A stretch of 64,000 nucleotides of DNA, taken from the NCBI GenBank assembly GCA_016873395.1, contig VGXG01000002.1, forward strand, positions 1 through 64,000, written 5' to 3'. This DNA comes from Nitrospira sp. (GTDB lineage Bacteria; Nitrospirota; Nitrospiria; Nitrospirales; Nitrospiraceae). Both the position numbers and the translations under genes were made by a program. Of the stretch, positions 33,476 through 42,112 are shown one piece after another. Numbering within the stretch: the stretch's first letter is position 1; every line of letters starts with the position of its first letter. The notes below the pieces were generated by a model. It had not been told where the DNA came from and did no database searches. It saw only the letters and a program-made list of their open reading frames with translations.

Positions 33476-33821
33476 TTATGCTCCGCGCCGCTTGTCGCCC
33501 GCCGCGATCTTGAAGCCGCCCACAATGCCTTGCAACTCGGTCGCCAGCAGGCTGACCAGACTCAAGCCCCGGACCGTCCGGGCACGCAGATCCTCGCCTC
33601 GGAGCAGGTCCGGATCGGCCACGGCGGCGGCGCGGTTCAAGCGGGCCGGCGAGCGAGTTGGCGCGAAGGGGGATTCCCTTCACCAGGATCGTCAGCCTGC
33701 CCGGGTCTTGGACTTCCAGGACCAAGGCTTGGACCGATTCGCCCGGCACGAGCAGCGCCGGTCCCGGACTTCCTCCGGCCGGCCGAAGAGACTCGGTGAT
33801 GTCGAGGAGGATCGGCAGCAT
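33476..33821 (-). pseudogene. Frameshifted small protein, unknown
   Basis: From the ATG at 33821 the frame begins MLPILLDITESLRPAGG and continues through LVPGESVQALVLEVQDPGRLTI to about GIPLRANS. Then plausible protein continues in another frame (RLNRAAAVADPDLL, LLATELQGIVGGFKI) to a TAA at 33476-33478. The first half faintly recalls flagellar hook-length-control-like proteins. One indel near 33650 would restore a protein of about 114 residues. It may be a real decayed gene or a sequencing error. Confidence 0.4.
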
Positions 33822-33884
33822 AGGCCTTCAGATGAGGAGGCGCCATAGTCTTATCGGCTCGAAGGCCTGAAAACTTAACACCCA

Positions 33885-34415
33885 TCAGGGAGGCGCGCCG
33901 CGGTGGAAGAGCTCACAAAAGGTGCAGGACTCCGCTTTCCTTCGCTCTTCCCGTTCATACCCCAGCTTCCTGGCTTCCGCGAGCTGCCCGGCGGTCATCT
34001 TCTCGCTCAGGTAGTCTCTGGCATCCAGCGCATGTTTGTTTCCCTGTGTCGCAGATCGGTTAATCCAGTAGTAGGCTTCAAGGTAGTTCTGCTGCACCCC
34101 CTGGCCGCTGGCATACATGAGCCCCAGGTTGTACTGGGCTCTGTCATCATTCTGCTCCGCGGCCCGGTGGTACCAGTGGAAAGCTTGCTTGTCGCTCTGC
34201 GGCACACCCTGTCCCTTGTCATATAAGAAACCAAGGTCATACTGAGCCCTGGCCTCGCCGCGCTCGGCTAAGTCCCGCAGTTCCTCGACAGCTTTTTGGT
34301 AGTCCCGATGGGTATAGGCCTTGTCCGCTCGATAGTCTTCACAAGAGATTGTGGCCGCACAGAGGATCGGAATTCCGAGGAGGATGAAGGGGCGTGTCAT
34401 GTTCTCAGTCGTCAT
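33885..34415 (-). CDS. Sel1-repeat lipoprotein
   Basis: A 176-residue protein with a lipoprotein-like signal (LCAATISC, Cys near residue 23) and three Sel1-type repeats (A-x-x-G-D/E-A-x-A-Q-Y-x-L-G-x-L/M-Y pattern, about residues 45-130). A Cys pair CTFC lies near the C-terminus. Sel1 solenoids bind other proteins. The ATG at 34415 has AGAGGA just upstream. It follows the TPR protein gene on the same strand with a 20-base gap. Confidence 0.75.
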   Translation of the reverse strand: MTTENMTRPFILLGIPILCAATISCEDYRADKAYTHRDYQKAVEELRDLAERGEARAQYDLGFLYDKGQGVPQSDKQAFHWYHRAAEQNDDRAQYNLGLMYASGQGVQQNYLEAYYWINRSATQGNKHALDARDYLSEKMTAGQLAEARKLGYEREERRKAESCTFCELFHRGAPP

Positions 34416-34435
34416 AGATTCCTCTTGAGATCCCT

Positions 34436-35908
34436 TCACCTGGCCACATCCCTCGTCCAGTAATAGTAACCATTGTCCTCGGCCTTCACTCCGCATGAAC
34501 TGGCTGCCCCCTGCCCTCGGCTAGAGAGGTAATGGCGTGGAGGGACGGAGACCATCTCGAGACCATCATCGGACAGCACCAATTCCGCCCTCACCCTGAC
34601 CGTCTCTTTGGCGCAGGGTCCCCGTTCACCATAGAGGGTCAGAACCCCGGCCAGCCGCTGCTCCCTTCTGGTCCCTTCAAACTGCATGTTCCCGGCCTTG
34701 ACTCCAGGGTAATTGGCATTGTCGTTTTTCTCGAAGACGATGGTGACCTCGGACCCTTGCTGGGAAACCTGGACCGGCCCATACGGAAAGGGTCCGGCCG
34801 ACAGATCCCACCTCCCGGAGAGGTTCAGAACCTCGCGATGAATCTCCACCGCCGTGGCCGATGCGGCGGGGCCATAGGTCGTCTCCAGGAACTTCTTGAA
34901 ATTTTCACGGCCCGCCAAGCGACGCAGCCGCGGTTCCTTGAGAATCTCCTCCGCTTTGAGCCCGGCCTCCCTGGCCCCCCGCTCAAGCAAAGCCACGGCC
35001 TCGTCCTCTTTTTTCTCCCGAGCAAGGATGGCCGCAGCCGACGCGGCGTAGCCGGGGTTCTGGAGCGCATCAAACGCAAGGGTGAGAGCGCTGACGGCCC
35101 GTCGGGCCAAGTCATCGCTCTCCTCCTCGCTGGGACCCTGACCATGATAAAACTGATACCGGTCCGCCTCGTCCCACCGTCCGTACAATTCATACCCTTC
35201 CCGCCACTTCTCCCAGCCAAGCTTCTCCAACGGCCCTTTCCAGGCTGCCAGCAACCGTTGAGCCTCCTTGACCACGGCTGGCTCTTTGGCTTGTTTCGCC
35301 ACCGCACGGAGGATCTTCGCCCCTTCCGCGTATTCCTGTATCTGCTCCCAGAGCCTCGCGGCTTTCAGTCCGACTTCAGCCCGCACCGGCATCGCCCGCC
35401 AGGCTTCGGTATATTCCGCCGCCGCCTTGGTGACGTAGCCTTTTGTGACAGCCTGGTCACCGGCCCTTACTCGTTCCCAGTAGGTCCGTTTCTTCCCAAT
35501 GGCATCAATGAGCCGCTCGACCATGGCCCGCTGGTCTTCGGGAGCCCGCGTCATGGCCGCCTGCGCATACCTGGTCGCCGGATCGACCGATTCCTGGTAA
35601 TAGAGTGCGAGGGCGGCACTGTGGTACCCCTCGAATCGTTGCTCGTCCAGCTTGATAGCCTCCTGGGCCACCGACAGGGCCTCCACGAATTCCCCCCGCT
35701 TCATGTGGACGTCGGCCTTGCGCAAGGCCGACTCATAGGGGCCGGTCTCAGCCGTGGCGGCTCGCAGGATTGAATATGGGAGGAGGATGACCAGGCAGCC
35801 GAATGCCACCCACAGGCCGACCCGCCATACCCTCAACCTCAGGTGAAGCGGACCACTGATGGCTGAGAGCCGGCCCTGAGCCGGGAACCCGTTGCTCGGG
35901 GTGCCCAT
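34436..35908 (-). CDS. Membrane-anchored TPR protein
   Basis: A 490-residue protein: one N-terminal membrane helix (about residues 25-48, VGLWVAFGCLVILLPYSIL), then helical TPR-like repeats (about 55-215), an all-helical middle, and a C-terminal beta-rich region of about 150 residues (LSGRWDLSAGPFPYG onward). The function is unknown. The start at 35908 is a judgement: the open frame extends to 36061 but overlaps the upstream SUMF1 gene. It probably belongs to an operon with that gene and the Sel1 protein. Confidence 0.65.
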   Translation of the reverse strand: MGTPSNGFPAQGRLSAISGPLHLRLRVWRVGLWVAFGCLVILLPYSILRAATAETGPYESALRKADVHMKRGEFVEALSVAQEAIKLDEQRFEGYHSAALALYYQESVDPATRYAQAAMTRAPEDQRAMVERLIDAIGKKRTYWERVRAGDQAVTKGYVTKAAAEYTEAWRAMPVRAEVGLKAARLWEQIQEYAEGAKILRAVAKQAKEPAVVKEAQRLLAAWKGPLEKLGWEKWREGYELYGRWDEADRYQFYHGQGPSEEESDDLARRAVSALTLAFDALQNPGYAASAAAILAREKKEDEAVALLERGAREAGLKAEEILKEPRLRRLAGRENFKKFLETTYGPAASATAVEIHREVLNLSGRWDLSAGPFPYGPVQVSQQGSEVTIVFEKNDNANYPGVKAGNMQFEGTRREQRLAGVLTLYGERGPCAKETVRVRAELVLSDDGLEMVSVPPRHYLSSRGQGAASSCGVKAEDNGYYYWTRDVAR

Positions 35909-35960
35909 TGCTCTGTGGAATGCAATGGGCCGACGCAACAGGTGATGAAGAAGCTGACGG

Positions 35961-37010
35961 CTATTTCGTAACATCCTGCGCACAGCGAAACCCGATACTG
36001 TCGTAGCGATAGGTGGGGGTATCCCAGTCCCGGTTGGCCGACCGGATCCGTAACCGCCCATTGGCCCAAGACCCGCCTCTGATCACCTTGAACTGGCCGC
36101 TCTGAGGTCCTTTCGGATTGCGCTCCGGGACCCTCGCGTATCCCCCTCCGTACCAATCGTCAGCCCACTCTCCCACATTCCCCATCATGTCGTAGAGGCC
36201 CCAGGGATTCCGTTCAAAGGAACCCACCGGCGCGGTTCGGGTAAACCCGTCGTCATACCCGGCGATGATCCCTCCGACGAGGCGGCGGGCAGACTCATCC
36301 GCGAAGTTGCCGACGCGTCTGGCACCGGGGCTTCCATTTCCCCACCAGGAGCGGGTCTGCGTTCCGGCCCTGGCCGCATATTCCCACTCCGCCTCGGTCG
36401 GCAGTCGCTTGCCGGCCCACCGGCAGTAGGCCTCCGCGTCCTTCCAGGAGACCGACACGACGGGATGATCCATCTGATTGGGAACCGTGCTCGTCTGGTC
36501 TCCCTCCGGCTGGCGCCAGTTGGCCCCCTTGACGACCTGCAATCCTTCTCCCTCCACCCAGGCCTTTGCCTTGCCTTCCGTCTCGGCCGTCGTCTGATAG
36601 CCGGTCGCCTTGACGAATTTATCGAAGAGCTTGTTCGTCACCTCATAGACATCAAGGTAAAACGCATTCAGGGCGACCCGATGGCGGGGCGACTCGTTCT
36701 GATACCATTCCTGGCAGGTGGCCTCGTCGCTGCCGAAGATTGCTTGGCACTCCTTGACGGTGCGCTCCATTTGATCCGGCGTACTGCCCATCCAGAACTC
36801 TCCCGCCGGAATCAGCACCATGGCTGCCCCGTCCTTGCCGGCGGCTTTAAGCGGAAGGTCGGGGCGGGTTTCGCTGGAGGGCCCCGGCAGCTTCCCCACC
36901 CCATGCCTCTGCGGATCACGCTTGGCGGTTTCGGCAGACGCCGGCGAGGGACCAGGTCCGACGGCCAGCCAGGAGAGAATGATGAAGGCGATCAACAGGC
37001 GCTGCATCAC
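35961..37010 (-). CDS. Secreted SUMF1/FGE-fold protein, paralogue D
   Basis: A 349-residue protein with signal peptide (to PASAE) and a SUMF1 domain: VLIPAGEFWMGS, YLDVYEVTN, GKRLPTEAEWEYAARAG, GNVGEWADDWYGGGY, IRGGSW and GFRCAQD. Before GFRC it reads RSANRDWDTPTYRYDS without Cys, so it too lacks the catalytic pair. It has two extra Cys in an insert (ECQAIFGSDEATCQE), perhaps a disulfide. It lies outside the CarH block and is clearly more distant from paralogues A and B. First gene of the minus-strand group ending at 33885. Confidence 0.85.
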   Translation of the reverse strand: MMQRLLIAFIILSWLAVGPGPSPASAETAKRDPQRHGVGKLPGPSSETRPDLPLKAAGKDGAAMVLIPAGEFWMGSTPDQMERTVKECQAIFGSDEATCQEWYQNESPRHRVALNAFYLDVYEVTNKLFDKFVKATGYQTTAETEGKAKAWVEGEGLQVVKGANWRQPEGDQTSTVPNQMDHPVVSVSWKDAEAYCRWAGKRLPTEAEWEYAARAGTQTRSWWGNGSPGARRVGNFADESARRLVGGIIAGYDDGFTRTAPVGSFERNPWGLYDMMGNVGEWADDWYGGGYARVPERNPKGPQSGQFKVIRGGSWANGRLRIRSANRDWDTPTYRYDSIGFRCAQDVTK

Positions 37011-37139
37011 GCGCCACTATAGGTAGGACTGCTCGTCAAATCAAGAGCGGAAGGGATCGCTCATCGCCGGATGCGGGAGAGGGATGAATAGCGGGCTGGG
37101 TGAGGAGTTGGTCAATCCGCTGCGTCTGATTGAGTGTTT

Positions 37140-37227
37140 TGGTGCCGGAGGCCGGACTCGAACCGGCACGGGCCTTTCAGCCCAAGGGATTTTAAGTCCC
37201 TGGCGTCTGCCATTCCGCCACTCCGGC
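37140..37227 (-). tRNA. tRNA-Leu (anticodon TAA)
   Basis: The 88-base cloverleaf on the minus strand has acceptor GCCGGAG/CTCCGGC, discriminator A, an encoded CCA (37142-37140), anticodon loop CTTAAAA closed by AGGGA/TCCCT with TAA at 37194-37192, a long variable arm, and T-loop TTCGAGT. Confidence 0.97.
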
Positions 37228-37399
37228 TGTTCTAGCTCGTTGAACGGCAACCTTAGTTCCGCGACCGGCTCTCGCTAACCCGTAGTTTGGGTTTCTATAG
37301 CTCCAGGCCGGATAAGGTTGCAGCCCTATATTTGTAATGTTGCTTACGCTGTGCGGAGGATACAGGAGCGGGTTGGGCCTTTCAAGGAAAGACGATCGC

Positions 37400-37870
37400 T
37401 TAGTGGACCACATCGAGGTCGGAGGGCCAAGATTGCTCCACCCCCAAGGAGGCGAGAACGGGGTTTTCGGTCCCCCTGGCGCTGAAGAGATACTCGCGAG
37501 CCCGCATCTGCCACCCTTCACTGGAAGAGAATCCCAGCACAACATGGATCAGCCACCAATGCAGATCCTGGTCATCCGGATCGTTCCAGCTCTGCATCCC
37601 CTCAATCCCGAAGAGGGGGCAGTCACAGGAGGCAAAGAGCGGTTCCAGGTATCCTTGGTAGATCGAGCGTAGCGGCCTGTCCCAGTCTTGTGGCGTCTGC
37701 AGCATCATAACCGTCTCCTTCGGAGCTGCTCCTTTCTGGCAGGAAGGATCGATGGCTCGACAGGCAGCCTCGGCCGGACTGCCGGCAGGAACAAGCCAGC
37801 CCAGGAGCAGCGCCGTCATCATGGCTGTCCGGCAAGGACATCCGAGGGTCTTCACTGGTTCCCCTCTCAT
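37400..37870 (-). CDS. Small exported protein, unknown
   Basis: A 156-residue protein. A hydrophobic segment (AMMTALLLGWLVPAG) ends near SPAEA, so it is probably secreted. The mature part has four Cys and several Trp (DWDRPL, DLHWWLIHVVLGF). Family unknown. The ATG at 37870 has AGGA at short spacing. It stands alone between tRNA-Leu and the YtxH gene; the ~170 bases after tRNA-Leu hold nothing else I can see. Confidence 0.55.
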   Translation of the reverse strand: MRGEPVKTLGCPCRTAMMTALLLGWLVPAGSPAEAACRAIDPSCQKGAAPKETVMMLQTPQDWDRPLRSIYQGYLEPLFASCDCPLFGIEGMQSWNDPDDQDLHWWLIHVVLGFSSSEGWQMRAREYLFSARGTENPVLASLGVEQSWPSDLDVVH

Positions 37871-37938
37871 TCATTCCTAGCCTCCTTATCGGTCCCGGCC
37901 AACTTGAGACTTGAGGGTAAACCGGGGGAATCAGGCAG

Positions 37939-37971
37939 GAACGGCCTGGGCGGAGACAGCCCAGGCCGTTC
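37939..37971. terminator. Strong stem-loop without U-tract
   Basis: A perfect 13-base-pair stem GAACGGCCTGGGC/GCCCAGGCCGTTC with a 7-base loop, about 70 bases past the stop of the YtxH gene. A second stem (CGGTCGGG/CCCGACCG, about 37974-38010) lies between. No T run follows on either strand, so it may stabilise the mRNA end rather than terminate. Confidence 0.5.
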
Positions 37972-38039
37972 TCTCGGTCGGGAGGTGGGGGAAAGCGTTT
38001 ACCCCGACCGGTGAAAAAACATGATCCGATCAGGCGCGA

Positions 38040-38300
38040 TCAGGCTGCTTCGACCACCCGCTGATTGTCCTTCTTCGCCATCAGCGATTTGCCGTTCTCG
38101 ATCGCCCGCTCGACACCGGCTTTGACGTTGCGGCTGAATTTGGTCGCTTCCACCCGCGCCTTCTTGGCATAGTGTCTGATCTGCCGGCGAGTCTCCGCGC
38201 CGGACTGTGGCGCAAACAACAGCCCCAACCCCGCACCGAGCGCGGCCCCACCGAGGATCAGAGCTGCCGCCTTCGTTACTTGCTGTTTTTCTTGGGTCAT
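38040..38300 (-). CDS. YtxH-domain protein
   Basis: An 86-residue protein of the YtxH type. A glycine/alanine-rich membrane-like helix (AAALILGGAALGAGLGLLFAPQSG) carries the family's L-F-A-P-x-S-G-x-E-T-R-R motif, followed by a charged amphipathic helix. YtxH proteins are small stress-associated envelope proteins of unknown action. GGGAGGA supports the ATG at 38300. Confidence 0.85.
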   Translation of the reverse strand: MTQEKQQVTKAAALILGGAALGAGLGLLFAPQSGAETRRQIRHYAKKARVEATKFSRNVKAGVERAIENGKSLMAKKDNQRVVEAA

Positions 38301-38571
38301 GTTCATTCCTCCCTGTGTGAGTGAATTGATGTGATTGATTCCCTGTTGCTTCTCTTTGCGTTTCACCATCCTGATACGCAGCATCCGTGCCATCTAAAAT
38401 GTCTTTTTCAATTCCAATGAAAACAATGATTTAAAAATCTCGCTGCGAAACCAACATGAAGCACGGGCGTGGCTTTTTCGCAACAAGCTGCAAATTGCCG
38501 TTTCAAAAAAAAGACAGACCCTTGAACAGATGCCTGTGCGGGGGAGGAACCGTCGAACGGAAGGTTTTTGT
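38301..38571. other. AT-rich gap upstream of the YtxH gene
   Basis: No gene seen. It is markedly more AT-rich than the rest (runs of A and T at 38398-38440 and 38505-38515), and probably holds the YtxH promoter. I could not pick out convincing -35 and -10 boxes. Confidence 0.4.
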
Positions 38572-38812
38572 TAGCCCGCATTATTCATGAACGCTTCTGC
38601 TACAAACGCGGATACGCTGCTGCGCACCCGTTGCATTCCTGGAGCAACGGGTCCCCGGCGTGCTCGCCACTCAGTCCCTCAACGTCCTGTTCAAGGACGC
38701 CTCGGTCCCTCGCGGCTGTGCTTACCCGTCTCACGACGCGCCTGCCGGGTACCCAGTGCTCTTCAGAATGCACTGGGTGGACACGACGAACCGTCATGAA
38801 TAATGCGGGCTA
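38572..38812 (+). repeat. Inverted-repeat element, copy A
   Basis: About 241 bases bounded by a perfect 18-base inverted repeat (AGCCCGCATTATTCATGA). The inside is palindrome-rich and includes a CCTCAACGT..GGACGCCTCGG core. A copy in the opposite orientation is at 40044-40260. Its right end contains the TAG stop of the TPR gene at 38810-38812. Confidence 0.8.
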
Positions 38813-39943
38813 GGGGCGAGGTTGAAGGAGACGAACGGCTTGCTGTTTGGTGTCGAGCGCTTGCTGCTGGAGCCCTTGAGCCTCGTACACGGCTGCCAGG
38901 TTGGCCAGGCTGGCTGCTTCCCGCGCCTGGTCACGCAACGCACGATAGAGCGCGAGCGCCCGTTCATGATATTCCACGGCCAAGGGGAAGTTCCCCTCTT
39001 CCTGATGCAAGTTGCCGAGCAGCGACCAGGTGTCTGCCTCCAAGGGTCGGTCTTTCAGCGATTGATACAGCGCCAGCGCTCGCCAGGCGAACGTCGCTCC
39101 TTCCGCCGAACGATCATCCGCCTCATAGAACCGAGCCAGGCGGACCCTGAGCCCTGCCTCGGCCCGGACATCTCGTCGCACTTCAGCCAGCCTGAGCCCC
39201 TCCTGGTAGAGGGCCAGCGCCGCTCCTCGATCATCGCCTTTCATGTGGCTATCGCCCATCGCTGTCAGGATCGTCACTTCTTGTGCATAGTCCTCGCGCT
39301 CCCGCGCATCCTTCAGCGCCTTCTGCATGGCCGCCAGTCCATCCGCCGCCCGGCCTTGTGCGATGAACAGGCCGCCCAAGCGGATCAAGCTCTCGTTGTA
39401 GCCGGACCGGTCTTGCGCCCGCAGGAACCGAGCGCCGGCCTCCTGATACGTCCTTTCGGCCTCCGCCACCTGCCCCAAGGCTTCTGAAACACGCCCCAGA
39501 CTCAGGAGGGCCTGGGCCTGAGCCCCATCCTCCGCCGCCAACAGAAGCACCGCCTCATGCAGCGATGAATAGGCTTCCGCATACCGGCCCTGCCGTTCCT
39601 GCACCCGGCCAATTTTGACCAGAGCGGTCGCCTGCCCCTTCCGATCCTTCCTCGCACGGAATGTGGCCAAGGCCCGTCTGTAATAGGGAAGCGCTTCGAG
39701 GAAGTGGTTCTGCACTTCATGGAGATCGCCGATCTTGAGCAGCTCCGCTCCGTCCAGCGCGCGCGTGGATGCGACGCGCTCGACGAACGACCGGTCCGCT
39801 CCCGCGCCGGCCGGGCCGGCGAGATCGCCCGGCAGAGAGAGCGTGCGGGCATCGGCATGGGGAACCGGCATCGCCGCCGCACAGAGGGCCATGAAGACAA
39901 TCATCGCCGTACGCACAGGCTTATCATACATCCGGCGCATCAT
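38810..39943 (-). CDS. Exported TPR-repeat protein
   Basis: A 377-residue protein with a signal peptide (to PHADAR) and about seven consecutive TPR units of the 36-40 residue type (ALPYYRRALATFRARKD, AYSSLHEAVLL, ALALYQEGLRLAEVRRD, AVEYHERALALYRALRD). TPR solenoids mediate protein contacts; no partner is obvious. The TAG stop lies in the terminal repeat of element A. The start is uncertain (ATGs at 39943, 39940 and 39927); an even longer frame reaches 40039. Inverted elements flank the gene on both sides. Confidence 0.75.
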   Translation of the reverse strand: MMRRMYDKPVRTAMIVFMALCAAAMPVPHADARTLSLPGDLAGPAGAGADRSFVERVASTRALDGAELLKIGDLHEVQNHFLEALPYYRRALATFRARKDRKGQATALVKIGRVQERQGRYAEAYSSLHEAVLLLAAEDGAQAQALLSLGRVSEALGQVAEAERTYQEAGARFLRAQDRSGYNESLIRLGGLFIAQGRAADGLAAMQKALKDAREREDYAQEVTILTAMGDSHMKGDDRGAALALYQEGLRLAEVRRDVRAEAGLRVRLARFYEADDRSAEGATFAWRALALYQSLKDRPLEADTWSLLGNLHQEEGNFPLAVEYHERALALYRALRDQAREAASLANLAAVYEAQGLQQQALDTKQQAVRLLQPRP

Positions 39944-40043
39944 CCGCGCCACAGAATCCACGACTTGCAAATGGACCGAAGCCTGCTTACTATGACCGCA
40001 CCGATGGCACCATCCCTTTCTTCCGATCGCCAAGACCATCTCT

Positions 40044-40260
40044 TAACCCACATTATTCATGAGGGTTCGTGACGAAACCGCTGAGACGCCAAGCGAGACG
40101 GGCGTGCGGAGGCGCGAGAGAGGGAGGCGTACTTGAAACAGTACGTTGACCGACAGAGCGGCGAGAGCCCGCCCGCCTGCGTGCCCAAACTCCACACGCA
40201 GGCTTGTCGCAGCGGCGTGTCGGCGGTTGCAGTAGAAGCCTTCATGAATAATGCGGGCTA
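40044..40260 (-). repeat. Inverted-repeat element, copy B
   Basis: About 217 bases with the same ends as copy A (one mismatch in the left end, CCCAC for CCCGC). Read on the minus strand the inside aligns with copy A (GCTTCTACTGCAACCGCC near one end, GTCAACGTACTG and AGTACGCCTCC in the centre). It lies between the TPR gene and lgt. Confidence 0.8.
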
Positions 40261-40288
40261 AACAAGGACTGCTGAGGACGCATCGCCG

Positions 40289-41071
40289 ATGATCCCCTAC
40301 CCCAACATTGATCCGGTCTTTCTCCGGCTCGGTCCCTTGCAACTGCGGTGGTACGGGCTGATGTACCTGCTCGGCTTGGCGGCGGCTTACTTCGTGATCA
40401 AGGCCCGCGCCGCCGCCCAGAAGCTCGCCCTCTCCACCGAGCAGATCTACGACATGCTCGTCTATGCAGCGGTGGGGGTCTTCCTCGGCGGGCGGCTGGG
40501 CTATACCCTGTTCTATAACTTGCGTTATTACCTCGAACATCCGACCAAGATCATCGCGGTCTGGGAAGGGGGAATGTCGTTTCACGGCGGGTTGCTGGGC
40601 GTGATCGTCGCGCTGCTGCTCTTCAGCCATCGCCGCGGGATTCCCGCCTATACCGTCGCGGACTTGGCCGCCGCCGCGACTCCGATCGGGCTGGGGCTGG
40701 GGCGTCTCGGCAATTTCATCAATGGGGAACTCTACGGCCGCCCCACCGACGTGGAGTGGTGCATGGTCTTTCCCGGAGCCGGGCCGGAATGCCGCCACCC
40801 TTCGCAGCTCTACGAAGCGGGCCTGGAAGGAGGGTTGTTGTTCCTGGTGCTCTGGCTCGTCGGCCGTCGCCCGACACCGCCCGGCACGCTCTTCTGGAGC
40901 TTCATCACCGGCTACGGGCTCTGCCGGCTGGTGGTGGAGTTCTTCCGCGAACCGGATTTCCATCTAGGCTTCATCCTGGGCCCCTTCTCGATGGGCCAGG
41001 TGCTCAGCGCCCCGATGGTTCTGGTGGGAGCCTTCATGCTGGCGTGGGGCTTCCAGCAAAAGAAAGTATGA
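40289..41071 (+). CDS. lgt: Phosphatidylglycerol-prolipoprotein diacylglyceryl transferase
   Basis: A 260-residue inner-membrane enzyme with about seven transmembrane helices that attaches diacylglycerol to the lipobox Cys of lipoprotein precursors, the first step of lipoprotein maturation. Conserved pieces: LRWYGLMYLLG near residue 19, GGRLGYTLFYN, WEGGMSFHGGLLG (catalytic His region), GRLGNFINGELYGR and HPSQLYEAGLE. Length is typical. The many lipoproteins in this window and the lnt gene at 51554 are its pathway partners. The ATG at 40289 lies 28 bases past element B. Confidence 0.96.
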   Translation: MIPYPNIDPVFLRLGPLQLRWYGLMYLLGLAAAYFVIKARAAAQKLALSTEQIYDMLVYAAVGVFLGGRLGYTLFYNLRYYLEHPTKIIAVWEGGMSFHGGLLGVIVALLLFSHRRGIPAYTVADLAAAATPIGLGLGRLGNFINGELYGRPTDVEWCMVFPGAGPECRHPSQLYEAGLEGGLLFLVLWLVGRRPTPPGTLFWSFITGYGLCRLVVEFFREPDFHLGFILGPFSMGQVLSAPMVLVGAFMLAWGFQQKKV

Positions 41072-41075
41072 TTTG

Positions 41076-41144
41076 GTGATTTACGATCTGGTGATTTGAA
41101 AGACAACTTCACCAGATCACCAACTCACTCAATCACCAGATTCT
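41076..41144. repeat. Heptad-like inverted array
   Basis: TGATTTG and GGTGATT units facing CACCAGATCACC and AATCACC units. It fills the gap between two convergent stop codons. Confidence 0.55.
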
Positions 41145-41537
41145 TCAATAGGGCATTTCGTCGTCATCGAGCCCGAAGTGATGGCCGATCTCGTGGACGA
41201 CCGTGTCCCGCACTTCTTGGACGACCTCCTCGGAAGTTCGACAGAGCCGCAGGATCGGGCCCCGATAGATCGAGATGCGGGCCGGAAGGTTCCCGCCCGG
41301 GCTGAAAAACGACTCCTCATCCCTTGCGGTTCCTGAGTAGAGCCCCAGCAGGTCGTCCTCCGATTCCAGCTCCAATTCATCCAGCACCTCGCGCGGGGGC
41401 TCTTCTTCGACGACGACCGCCACGTTCTTCACGATCCGGGCATAGTCGTCGGGCAACCCATCCAGCGCCCGCTGGATCAGACCAGCAAATTCATCTGTCG
41501 TCACGGTCAAGGCGGCACGACGGCGCACTCGACTCAT
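41145..41537 (-). CDS. Minimal zinc metallopeptidase (zincin-like)
   Basis: A 130-residue protein ending in H-E-I-G-H-H-F-G-L-D-D (His115, Glu116, His119, third ligand Asp in the G-x-x-D element). This marks the small 'metallopeptidase family' (MMP-type zincin fold) of bacteria. There is no signal peptide, so it is cytosolic. The substrate is unknown. Length matches the family. It stands alone, convergent with lgt. Confidence 0.88.
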   Translation of the reverse strand: MSRVRRRAALTVTTDEFAGLIQRALDGLPDDYARIVKNVAVVVEEEPPREVLDELELESEDDLLGLYSGTARDEESFFSPGGNLPARISIYRGPILRLCRTSEEVVQEVRDTVVHEIGHHFGLDDDEMPY

Positions 41538-41564
41538 GCTGATCTCTCCATCGGCTGAAGAACT

Positions 41565-41987
41565 CTAGTGAGGCTTAGGATCCATGAAGTTTTTATCCTT
41601 GGACGTGAGACCATAGACGTCCCCCATATGTTTCCGGAGGGGGGGCGAATCCCAAATGACCTTGTGTCCGGGCGCCAGGTTGGCGGCCTCGATATAATGT
41701 TTCTTCGCCCCTGCCTGATCTTTCAACATTTCCAGAGCCAACGCCAGGTTGTAATGGGCCTCGGCCAGGGACGGTTGAGCCTTGATCGCTGTTTCGTACT
41801 GGGCTTTGGCCGACTCCCATTGCTTGGCCGCAAAAAGGCGATTGCCTTCTTCCGTAGCCGTGACAGCCGCGGGAGCCGATCCGGCCGGAGGCCGGAGGGT
41901 TCGCTCCGGCTCAGCTTTCGGCTTGCTTTCCGACACACAGCCTCCGAGGACCAAGGCCACCAACAGAACAATCAAACTTGCTTTCAT
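41565..41987 (-). CDS. TPR lipoprotein
   Basis: A 140-residue lipoprotein with lipobox LGGC (Cys17), a Pro-rich linker and two TPR units (EEGNRLFAAKQWESAKAQYE, then AEAHYNLALALEMLKDQAGA). It is probably anchored in the outer or inner membrane facing the periplasm. Its role is not known. It ends 27 bases before the metallopeptidase gene on the same strand. Confidence 0.8.
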   Translation of the reverse strand: MKASLIVLLVALVLGGCVSESKPKAEPERTLRPPAGSAPAAVTATEEGNRLFAAKQWESAKAQYETAIKAQPSLAEAHYNLALALEMLKDQAGAKKHYIEAANLAPGHKVIWDSPPLRKHMGDVYGLTSKDKNFMDPKPH

Positions 41988-42011
41988 GGTTTTCTTCCTC
42001 CATACGAGCTT

Positions 42012-42092
42012 GCTAGAAAGCAGTCAGTTTTCAGTCATCAGTCTTCAGTCATGAAACCGAGAACCAAAAACTGAGGACTGACAACTTGTTTC
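42012..42092. repeat. Heptad-periodic inverted array
   Basis: AGTCAGT, TTTCAGT, CATCAGT and CTTCAGT units facing GAACCAA, AAACTGA, GGACTGA and CAACTTG. It lies between addA and the TPR lipoprotein gene. Confidence 0.7.
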
Positions 42093-42112
42093 TCCTCATA
42101 GGCTTCCGTCTA

